Source: Sipunculus nudus (lineage: Eukaryota > Annelida > Sipuncula > Golfingiida > Sipunculidae). Taken from it: a DNA stretch of 64,000 bases. Below the pieces are notes generated by a model, which did not search any database, was not told the DNA's origin, and saw nothing but the letters and a program-made list of their open reading frames with translations. The position numbers were made by a program, and so were the translations under genes. Positions 24,601-36,600 of the stretch are shown one piece after another; within the stretch, counting starts at the first letter, position 1; every line of letters begins with the position of its first letter. The DNA is taken from contig CM049309.1 in NCBI GenBank assembly GCA_026874595.1, positions 56,223,926 to 56,287,925 on the forward strand, written 5' to 3'.

Positions 24601-27600
24601 GGCACAAATCATAACGACTGGACCTAGAATCTTCATTCTTGACACACTGAGAGACCTATGAAAAGTCTCCATGGAAACCAAAATTAGGTCTCTGTTCCCC
24701 ATATTCTTCGAGCTATGGAGCCCTAAAGTACCCCCAAGAAAAGTAAAAAATTTCATACAAAAACTTCAATATCTCATTAACTACTTGAATGATGGTCATG
24801 ATTTGTGGCATAACTATTGATCATGAGATGTGTCATCTGTTCCTGCAGACTGGTGGCGCCACCTGTATCGTTCGATTTTTAGCTCAGCTGACTATAAGTC
24901 ATCTGAGCTATAGTCGTGGTCCATTGTCCGTCGTCCGTCCGTCTGTCCGTCCGTCCGTCCGTCCGTCCGTCCGTCCGTAGATGTGGCACGTTTTGAAACC
25001 GTAAGACCTAGGAATCCAAAATTCAGCATAATGTTAGATATCCCCAAGATCTCCTACCAAGCAGAAAACTGGGTCTTTGCGACTTCGTTCCTTTGAGAAA
25101 TTAAGGAAAAACCACAATTTTTTATTAAAATCCTATTTTCACACTTCAGGACTGCCCAATATCAAAACTACTCATCTGTTTTTCCTCATATTTACCATAA
25201 ATATTCCTCTATATAGTTCCTATGTACATGCCAGAAATTAAGACTGAAAAATATAAATTCTTTAAGTTATGGGCCCAAACATAATGGACTTTGTAAAAAA
25301 TCAGGAAAAATAATAACTCACTTAACATGAAAAATTTTGAAACTAGAGTCTATTTTCTGAAGTATATAACTATGTTTAATTAAGATTCAATTGTTTACCC
25401 AAAATTAGATCTGAATTTTGTAATTTTTTTAAGTTATTAGCATAAAAAAAAATCAGTACCTTAAATTTTGCCCAACTTTGACCATGGCACGTTTTTTTCC
25501 TGTAAGCACCATTGATTTAATTTTCACAGCATGTAAACATAAATATTTAGTTTGTCTAAATCTGAAATATGAAAATAAAAGCTTGAAAATTAAGCTAGTT
25601 ATTGATTTTTTTTTCTGTAGTCACTTGCTTTGATTACAGATGCAGGGTCCCACTCCAGGTCACTGGAAGTCAGCTATGCCAGGGTTTCTGATTTGTTACA
25701 GTCACTGGGGGAGATCCCCTGCTGTGACAGGTGTACAGTTATTCTCATATCACCACCCCAATCACCCCCCCGCCCCCCCCCCCCCCCCCAAACCCAACCC
25801 ACCAAGTGTTATGCAGTAATTGTTATTGTTTTCACTGTATCTCCTTAATTGTAATGCTGTTTCCACTCCGATATGCAAAAACTTTCCTTGAAAAAATAAT
25901 TCAAGGTGTAATCCAGAAGATGCAATGTTGTGTAATGTAGCATTTTTAAAGAAATCAATTTTCTTTTAAATGATTTTAACAAATATAAATGAACCCATCA
26001 GTATGCTTAAATTATTATAAAATATGAAGCACATTATGGATAAATAAAGACACAATTAAAAATTGTGAAATCTAAATCAAGTATTATTTTTAGATACTGT
26101 TTTGCAGATTTAAAAGATATATTTTTGTGGTAAAAAATAGATAAACATTTGTATGCATGATGTGGTGTTATCTGACAAGATTGAGATTTATGATGATACA
26201 ATTGAGAATTATGAATCAACTTTTATATTCAGATATATATGTTAAATTGGAAATGTATGGAAATATAAACTTAAATTAGAAAATAATTGATGTGATAAAA
26301 AAATCAGGATTTAATACAAACATGTGTTCATTATTTTCCTGCCTCAGCAGAATTTGAGATCAGGCTTTGTTTGCCCTGTTTTATGTTGTTAATTAGCTAT
26401 ATTTCAACTGTATACATTTCATAAAAAAAAAATACATATATATTTAATAATATATATTATACAAAAAAATAGATTCAATTGAACAAATGTGTAAACTACT
26501 GAAATGTCAACAGTTAATCAAAAAACCAATTAATGATCATGGTTATAGTACAGATCATTTGTTCACAAACTGCTCACATGCTTTAGTTTCAACATTAGGA
26601 AACACATGGTCAGGTCACAAAATATTTTTTGCAACAATTTCTTGCTCATCAATACAAACCAATCATATAAACCAACCATGGCTTTATATCCATTAGATAT
26701 TATTTTAGATTTTTATCTTCAAGGTTAACGTCAGCTGAGCACAGTGACCCATAGGTCCCTTGTTTACGATTTTTTCCTCTATTTTTGAGACCTTTAAGGA
26801 TGCTGTCATCTGTTAGCATGGCACAAATAGTAACGACTGGACCTAGAATCTTCATTCTCAACACACTAGAAGACCTATGAAAAGTCTCCATGGAAACCAG
26901 AAATTAGGTCTCTGTTACCCATATCCTTCGAGCTATGGGGCCCAAAAGTACCCCCCCAGAGTAGTCAAAAATTTCATACAAAAACTTCAATATCTCAATA
27001 ACTACATCACTGATGGTCATGATTTTTGGCATACATATTGATTATGAGATGTTCCATCAGTTCCTGCAGACTGGTGGCGCCACCTATGTTATCTATCAAG
27101 AGGGTACAAATTGCAACAACTGGACCTAGAAACTTCATTCTTGTCATGCAAGGAGGCCCATGAAGAGTGCCTGTGGAAACTTGAAATTAGGTCTCTGTTA
27201 CCCATATCCTTCAAGCTATAGGACTCTGAAGTATCCCTCAGAATAATGGACAATTTGATACAAAAGCTGAAGTATCTGAACAACTAATAAGGAGATCATC
27301 ATGATTCTTTGCATGGATATTGACCATTAAGTGTTTTTAGCTCAGCTGACTGTAAGTCATCTGAAGTATCCCTCAGAATAATGGACAATTTGATACAAAA
27401 GCTCAAGTATCTAAACAACTATTGCAGTGATCACCATGATTCTTTGCATGGATATTGATCATGGAATGTGTCATCAGTTTCTGCAGTATGGTGGCGCCAC
27501 CTGTATTTTTTTTATTTTTACGAATTTTTTTCTCTATTTTTGAGACCTCATAAGATGCGGTCATCTGTTAACATGGCACAAATCGTAACAACTGGACCTA

Positions 27601-30600
27601 GAATCTTCTCTCTTGACATGCTGAGAGGCCCATGAAAAGTTTCCTTAAAAACTTGAAATTAGGTCTCTGTTACCCATAACCTCTGAGCTATGGGGCTCCG
27701 AAGTACCCCCCAGAATAATGGAAAATTTGATACAAAAGCTCAAGTATCTGAACAATTATTATATTGATCACCATGATTCTTTGCATGGATATTGATCATG
27801 AAATGTTTCATCAGTTTCTGCATTCTGGTGGCGCCACCTGTATTTTTTCAATTTTTAGCTCAGCTGACTGAAAGTCATCTGAGCTGTAGGGATCACCTTT
27901 TGTCCGTCGTCAGTCCGGCCATCCAGGCGTCTGTCTGTTAACAGGGCACAAATCGTAACCGCTAGACCGGGAATCTTCTTACTTGAAATCCTGGGAGGTC
28001 TATGGAAATTCTCCTTGTAAACCTGAAATTAGGTCACTGTGACCTATATTCTTCAAGCTATGGGGTTCTGAAGTACCCCCCAGAATAATGCAAAATTTAA
28101 TACAAAAGCTCAAGTATCTGAACAACTAATGCATTAATCACCATGATTCTTTGCATCGATATTGATCATGGAGTGTTTCATCAATTTCTGGAGATTGGTG
28201 GCGCCACCTATATTTTTTTTATTTTTTTAGATTTTTTTTCTCAACTTTTGTGATCTTTAAACATTTAGTCATCTGTAAACAGGGCACAAATCATAATGAC
28301 TGGACCTAGAATCTTCTGTCCTCACCTCCAGGGAAGCCCATAAAAGGTCTACATGGAAACCCGAAATAAGGTCCCTGTTACCCATATTCTGTGAGCTATG
28401 GGGCTCTGAAGTACCCCCCAGAATAAAGATTTGGTCATATATTAACAGGGCACAAATCATAATGACTGGACCTAGAATCTTCTGTCCTCACCTCCGGGGA
28501 AGCCCATAAAAGGTCTACATGGAAACCCGAAATAAGGTCCCTGTTACCCATATCCTTCATGCTCTGGGGCTCCGAAGTACTCCCCAGAATAAAGATTTGG
28601 TCATCTGTTAACAGAGCACAAATTATAATGACTTGACCTAGAATCTCCTTTCTTGATATGCTGGGAGGCCCCTGAAAAGTCTCCTTGTGCACCTGAAATT
28701 ACATCTTTGTTACCCATATCCTTCATCCTATGCGGCTTTGAAATACCCCCCAGAATAAACATTTGGATTTGTTAACAGGGCACAAATCATAATAACTGGA
28801 CCTAGAATTTTATTTTTTGACATGCTGGGAGACCCCTGAAAAGTCATCTTGTAAACCTTGAAAATAGGTGTCTGTTACCCATATCCTTCATGCTACAGAG
28901 CTCCATAGTACCCCAATGAATATTGGATGATTTTAAACAAAAGGTCAAGTTTGGAAAAAGTATTTCATTCAAATTTGACATTCAGATGATAAAATTACTT
29001 TGTCGTTCCGACACATCTAGTTTTTCTGTATGAACTGAAGTAGACAATGGTACACACTGAGAAAAATAATTATTTTTTTCCTGTATGAACTGAAGTAGAC
29101 ATTAGGGTAATTCCTACCTGACATTCATGTTACTTTGTGATTGCAGGCATGTTTTCCTGGGCTTCAGTAAGAACGGTCAGTTTGTTTTGTCCTACACACT
29201 CCATGTGGAGGCAGATGAACACACATCATATCCTGTGTATGTCTACCGTCTACAGTGGTGGCAGTTTATGCCTCACCGCAGGCTCAGGAAGGTATGGCCC
29301 TTACTCTCCATACAAATGAACTTCAGCAGTTTAAAATGTTCTATTCAGGCCAGTTATGTGTACACAGCTCAAGTTATGCATCATTATTTAATTTAGATAA
29401 TTTGTTCAGAGAGTAAGCATTCCAGTTTGCTGGCTGTGTTTCATGTTATATTCACTATACATTGAAACCAGAATTTTGTCTATTTCTGTTATGAATTAAA
29501 AGAGGCTAAATGGTCATGATGAAGGTACAGCATAATAAGTTACATTCACAGGCAGTGGTCAGGAAGTAAGAAAAACAGAAAAAACTGGGTTGAAACTATG
29601 TTTGATACAATGTTTTCTGATGTGTGCCTATGGTTATATTGATTATTTTGGTCACTATGTTATATTGGTACATGTTGGCATTAGAGGTATGGCTATTATG
29701 GTCACTTTATATATTGATACCTGTAGGTATCAAAAGTACACCTGCAATGATCATTATAAGTTTTATGGTTGTAATAGTCATTTCTTTGTTTTGGTACCTG
29801 TAGGTATCTGAAGTATGGATGTTATGGTTACTATGGTATATTGGTACCTGTAGGTAACAGAGGTGTAGTTTTCATTTATGTTGTATTAGTACATGTAAGT
29901 AAAAAGATCTACAGCTGTTACTGTTAACATGTTATATTGGTACCTGTAGGTATCAGATGAACAGGTGTTATTGTTGTAATGTTATATTGGTACCTGTTGG
30001 TATCAGATGTACAGGTGCTATCATTATTATGTTATATTGGTATCCCTGTAGGTATCAGAAGTTCGGCTTTTTGGGGAGGAAGACATCCAAAGAGACTTGT
30101 ATATAGCTGTGTGTGAGTGGCCAACAGATGATTCCAGGATCCTAGTGTATGGATCATGGTAATAATCTCATATTCTTTTTATGTGACAGCAAAATTGAGT
30201 GTTTTCTTAGCTCAGCATACTATAAGTCATCTGAGCTTTAGTCGTGGTCCTTTATCCGTCTGTCCGGCTGTTAACAGGGCACATTTTGAAACCGTTGGAC
30301 CTATGAATCTGAAATTTTGCATACAGTTAGATGTCCCCAAAATCTCCTACCATACCAAAAATTGGGTCACTAGGGCTTAGTTCCTTCGAAATATTAAGGA
30401 AAAACCTCCGTATTTCATAAAAAAAAAGCCATTGTTACACTTCAGGGCTGCCTAATATTAAAACCACTGGTCTTTTTAGCGAACCTGTGGGCTTATGCGA
30501 TGGTGCGGCGTCGTCTGTCGTGCGGTGTCTGTACGTTAACCATAGCTATCTCAAAAATGGCAGAAGCTAGCATCACCAAATTTTTTGCAAATAATCAGTC

Positions 30601-33600
30601 ATCTGAAAAATCTATAGGATTTTGTTTATTTTTTTTCTAACTGCAATTTCTTAGATTTTATAGGGAAAAAGCTAAAAAAGCTTTTAAAATCTTCTTCTCT
30701 GAAACTGTCCAGGCAAATTGTCCAATATTTCACAGAAATGATCCCTGGAACAATCTTTCTCAAGTTTGTTCGAATGGTTTCATTTCGGAGATTTTTGGCC
30801 GAGTTACAAGAGGTTGAACTTAGTCTCTGTCCAAAAAAGCACACTAAAATTAAAATCTCAGAAACGGCTAGAGCTATCATCACCAAATTTTATACCAATG
30901 TTTGTCACATATGTCATATCTGAAATTGAGGTATTGGTGGCACCACCTAAATTGATGTGTTCTTTACAAGCGAAAATGTAATTTTAAACTCTTCTAGCTT
31001 ATACGCTGATTTATGATGAGACTGTTAAACTGATTGGTTTAAACTTTACAAGAATTATTCTATTGTAGGGTTCTGCCAGTTTTATAAGAATAGATTGGGT
31101 AAATACAGCTTTAAAAAAGCATTGTAGCCAATTGAAAAAGGCTTCCTGTGTTTGAAAACAGATTTGACAACATGCTGAGTTTCAGCAGCCAAGTCAAGAG
31201 GTTACTCAGTACAAACAGGTTGGGTCCAGACATCACCATGGCAATTTACCTGGCTCTGGGGGGGTGGTCTAGACAATGTGTATAGACGTCTAGACACAGC
31301 ATCTAGACATCTAGACACAATGTCTAGATGCAGAATTCCCAGATTAATGGAACTATATCTTTCAACTGTTTGAAAAAACTTGGTTTGCATTGTTAGCAAA
31401 TCAGGTTTATCATCAGGTTACATGTGAACTGCTGCCCCTCATTTTTGGTTGACCTCTGACCTTTCCTCGCTGCCCAGCGTCCATTTGTGCATCTGTTTCC
31501 ACACATAAAACCACATATCTCGGGAAGTGTTTGACTGATCAGGCTAAAAACTTTGCACAAATGTAGCCATTTGATAGCTTTATAACATTCACTAAAAATG
31601 GTGGCGCCACCTGCAACCATTTTTGCACAGCGTCGAACTGTTCATCTGCCTAGGGATAATATCACTCATATCTCAGCAGTGGTTTGAATTTTCTACCTGA
31701 AATTTTGCAGGTTTATACATCCTGGACAGCTTTCTCGATTTTATGACAGGTGGCACCACCTACATTCATGTTTACTCTGCAGACATCCAAGCTTATATCT
31801 CGATAACCGTTTGACCGATTGGGCCAAAATTTTGCATGTGTATAGATCTTACATAGCTCTTTATCATTATAGGCAAAACTGGTGGCGACACCTGCAACCA
31901 TTTATGCACAGCTTCCATCTGTTCATCTGCCTTAGGATAAAATCACTCATATCTCAGCAATGGTTTGACTTTTCTTCCTGAAATTTTGCAGGTTTATACA
32001 TCCTGGACAGCTTTCTCGATTCTATGACAGGTGGCGCCACCTACATTCATGTTTACTCTGCAGACATCCAAGCTTATATCTCGATAACCGTTTGACCGAT
32101 TGGGCCAAAATTTTGCATGTGTATAGATCTCACATAGCTCTTTATCATAGGCAAAACTGGTGGCGCCACCTGCAACCACTTTTGCACAGCGTCAGTCTGT
32201 TCATCTGCCTTGGGATAAAATCACTCATATCTCAGAAGTTGTTTGACTTATCCACCTGACATTTTGCAGGTTCATACATCCTGGACAATTTTCTCGATTT
32301 TTATAATAGGTGGCACCACCTACATTCACGTTTAAGCTGCAGACATCCATGCTAATATGCAACACACCTCACTCTATTCCCCTTGCCACTCAATCCATTC
32401 ATCACTTCACCCGTCCCACTCTGATTTCTGCGGATACACATAGTCGCTTGTCGACTACCCATATTCTGGTTTTAAAATGTCCTAGTCTGAAACTTGCACG
32501 TTGGAAACGTCCATTTTACTGAAATCATAATGACTAAGGTAGATATGCAGGACTTAAGAGGATCAATATTAAATTTTAGGCCTGTAGGCCTTGTTTTATT
32601 ATATTTAGTATTCATATTCTTCCATACATTTTTTATAAACATACCAAAAATAAGGTCAGTATTGAGTACTGTTTTGAAGTTATGGGTCAGATATGATGCA
32701 ATATTTAAAAAATCAGGAAATATATTTACTCACTTAACATGAGAATTGCTGAAGCTGGAGCCTTTTTTTCAGGGATATAACTTTATTTAATCAAGATTCA
32801 ATTGTTAACCTAAAATTAGATCTGAATTTTGCAAATTTTTTAAGTTATAAGCATAAATAAAAAATCAATTCCTTAAATTTTTTCGAACTTTGGCTACGGC
32901 ATGTTTTTCCCTGTAAGCACTGTTCATTTAATTTTCACAGCATATATACATAAGATTTAATCTTTTAAAATCTGAAATTTCAAAGGAATTGATTGAAAAG
33001 AGAAGCTTTTATTCAAGTTTTCATTCACCATGTCAAGTGTTGTTTACATCACACCCACCTAGAAGTACAGCCTTCACTTGTATTATGTAACCCTCTCCAG
33101 GCAGCTTGCCTTGGCTCAGCTTGGCCACTACTAGCAGGCTTCCCCTCTGCCCTGCACTCCCTCCCCCCCCCCCCTCTCCCTCCCTCCCCCAGCTGGTGCA
33201 TAAACTAGATAAATGTTATAATTTTCTGTATTTGATTTATTCTTATTCTAGGCTGTCCTACATTTTGGATTTTGTATTGTACTAGCCAGGGTTACAATGA
33301 CTAAAGTGCACATTTAATTGTGTCCACAAAGTGGTGTATTGCTATATGAAAGTGTGAATGTTCATCAGATAAGTTATTCCTTACTTCGGAAGAGTAAAAA
33401 CTTTACCAGGTGTGAAATTGACTATTAATTCCAGTAAAACATAGCTGAGATAGTAATTAGCACAATGATGTTGTTTGTCCCTCATTCAACTAACAGATGT
33501 TTTACTTTATCAGATTTACTGAATCTTTTATATCAGTGAATAAAATTAAGCATGTACTGGAAGCTCTAATGTACAAAACATTTTAATAGTGATTCAAGGA

Positions 33601-36600
33601 ATAATCTTGAAGATGCCATGTTGTGGCATTATTTTCTTTTAAATTCAGTTTAAACATTTGTGATTTAAAAATAATAAAATACAAAACTTGTAAATAAAAA
33701 AAATGAATCTGATAAAAACTGTCAATGGAAAAAGTGGATATGCTAAAAAATATAGGCTTTAATATAAACTTAAATGCATTATACCCTTGAAAGTGAAATA
33801 AAGGTATTAGTCCATTCTGTCCACTTGCCTGTTCATCTCTAAATTTTTCATGTGCATCACAGTATCTCAAAACTTTTACTGTTTTTCTTCATGACAGTCT
33901 TGTCAGAGTATTAGTTTTGCAATCATATATTTAGAACTTTACTATAACTAAGTAGGAGGGCCCCTTTCCTCTTAGCTTCTCATATGCTTGTATATATGAA
34001 AAACCTTACAATGGAATATTTTGCATATTTTGCATTTGCAAAAATTTCAAACTTCAGCTGAGCGCCGTGACCCATGGGTCCCTTTTTATAATAAAAATAT
34101 TTGTGATGCTTTTCTGTAGTTTTCCATGATACTTCAGCAATGGTTAATATATTATTCATATTAATATATTTCATTTATATACAGAGAACAACACAAAAAA
34201 GTAGTCACACAAGATATTGATAATAGGAAAGCATATCTGATCGGTGATGTTTATTGTTTATACTTTGTTCCAACGCCCTTGTTCATCTAATTGCAATATA
34301 TTTTTCAGATTTATTTCATTACTTACAGACATTCAGCTTTGATCACAGGAGAAAATGTGGTGATCTATGATTATTCAAAGAAGTATGGAATAAATGTATA
34401 AATTACTGTGTGATGCTTCTGCAGTGTTAACTGGTGTTGGATGAGCTGCAAAAATATGCTGTCTTGAAGTGACCATAATTGTTTTTCCATGTAATGTAGG
34501 AGGGTCATGAGTGACATAACAAAATTGTTATGTACAAATACCTTGATGATGGTATCTGTTTAAATCATGAAATGTATCAAGATCTTCTGCTGAAGCCAAC
34601 AGTACTGTATATCTGTTCAATCATATTTCATTTTGAATTAATAATACAGAATCTATACACCGGAGATTATTATTTTGTTGTCAGGTAATCACCACATACA
34701 TCTAACTTACCCCCTAGGCCAAAATAGGTATCCTTTAGCATATTTGATAAAAAATATAAAAATTAATGCATACCTTCCTGGCGGAGCCAAAAAAGGTGGA
34801 CAGGTGTACAAGAGAATTAGTTTATAATTTATCTGTGCATAATTTACAGAAAAATCTGTTGTTAGCTCAACTTTCCAGGATTGCAGTTATCTACTATGTA
34901 TATTGATGTTTGGATCAGGAAGAACTGTGAAAAGTGGATTTATTTTGTAATTCCTGCACTTTTTGTATTATGGACAGATGCTAAGGTCCTGCCAGTGTCA
35001 TTAATTGGAAGTTCTGCTGTATATCAATTAGAAAAATGATTTTCTGTTTGAATCAAATCAAAACTCCAGAATTTCCATTTTTCATAGCACCTAGCATCCT
35101 CCTTCCTAGTTATCTTGATGATGAAATGTTTTTTGTTTGTATCTTGACAGTGCTCTACAGACTGGAGAAGAGAAACGTCAGTGTTACATTACGATCACAG
35201 CAGTACCCCCTGTAGAGCCCTGCTGGGAGTGTAACCAGCTACAGATTTTACATATGCACAGTGGTGAGGAATCTTTGTATTATGTAGTCTAAAATTAAAT
35301 ATAACAGGACAAAGACTTGTCTACAGTTAGACTGAACATCTTCATAACCTGTCTATGGTTAGAATTAACATTTTAAAGTCCTGCCTAGGTTCAACTGAAC
35401 ACCATCAACACCTGTTAATTGTTAGACTAATCATCTAGAAGACCTATCTTATTTTTTACTGCAAATCTTAAATACCTGTCTATGGTTTTCCTGAACATCT
35501 AAATGATCTGCCTGTGGTTAGATGGAATATATTAAAGACAGGTCTGTCTGTGGTTAGACTGAACATCTTAAATGCCTGTTTATGATTAGACTGAACATCT
35601 TAATAACCTGTCTTTGGTTAAACTGAACATTTTAAAGTCCTGTCTGTGGTTAGACAGAACCTTTTAAAGACCTGTCTATGGTTAGACTGACCATCTTTAA
35701 AGCCTGTTTGTGGTTATAACTTAACATTTTAAAAACATCTCTACAGTAAACCTGACCATCAGAAAGACCTTGTAGAATAAAAGTTGTTTCTTTGTTATAA
35801 TAAAATGAATAAAAAAAATTCTCACATCAGAGCCTTTGGATGATGGTTACATTGCCTTATCAGCGTGTTAAAGACCTGTTGGCCTGTGTCCCAAACAAAC
35901 TGTTTAGGTCCTTGGATATAGTGGAAATTGAGATAATAATATTTATCATTGGTCATATGAGTTATTATTAGTCTTCATACTTGAGGCTTGTATTTGTGTG
36001 CCATGTCTGAGCTTAGTAAAATTGAGTCGGAGTGAACCTGACATCACCACAAGCATTTTTGGCAAACCAGAGGTTCTACCTTCTGCAAGTTCTGCAGTTA
36101 GTTTTCCAGAATATTTCACATTATTTTCCTCATTTATGCTTCAACAGAACATAACTGTGCATGTTCTATCAAAGGTATTATGCTTGGTTATACAGTGGTT
36201 ATACCTATAATGTTCATCATCCTACACTGTATTATTCTGGGTAAAAAAATGACATACAGTAAATGTTACATATTCTTACACAGGGTATTATGCTGGGTTA
36301 TACCATTCTAATACTATTAATGTTCATCTTACATTATATTATTCTGATTTATACAATGACATACAGTAAATGTTACATCTTCTTGCACAGGGTATTATGC
36401 TGGGTTATACCATTATAATACTATAAACGTTCATCTTCTTATACTGTATTATTCTGAGTTATACAATAATCATACAGTAAATGTTACATCTTACACAGGG
36501 TATTATACTGGGTTATACCATTATAATACTATAAATGTTCATCTTACACTGTATTATTCTGATTTATACAATGACATACAATAAATGTTACATCTTCTTG

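Larger units (their letters stand above)
24172..28970 (+). mobile_element. Family 1B long tandem-bodied element(s), interrupted
   Basis: It begins tagctcagttgactgaaagt. The body repeats a roughly 330-bp unit with gtaaccgctagaactggaat or cgactggacctagaatcttc, then ccatatccttcgagctatgg, agtacccccaagaaaag and ggtggcgccacctgtat. Further 5' hairpins at 27338 and 27856 show additional 1B copies inside or next to it. From 28281 the array tightens to about 166-bp units. The family 1 end (gacccatgggtccc) is missing at the right side. Confidence 0.6.
30477..32593 (+). mobile_element. Family 2 element nested in family 1A
   Basis: It starts tagcgaacctgtgggcttat and ends taggcctgtaggccttgt, both shared with 687-6567. 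It contains a family 3 tandem body (about 31405-32469). Confidence 0.65.
30208..34084 (+). mobile_element. Family 1A element with a 2.1-kb family 2 insertion
   Basis: It starts with a slightly changed hairpin (tagctcagcatactataagt) and ends cagctgagcgccgtgaccca then tgggtccc. The body breaks at about 30476 and resumes at about 32594, as judged from the copies at 2520 and 53070. It fills most of the DCAF15 intron between exons C and D. Confidence 0.7.

Noticed and set aside
24930-24978. GTCC-rich run as a CRISPR-like or regulatory array
   Set aside because: It is a simple tetranucleotide expansion inside the family 1A start region, with no spacers.
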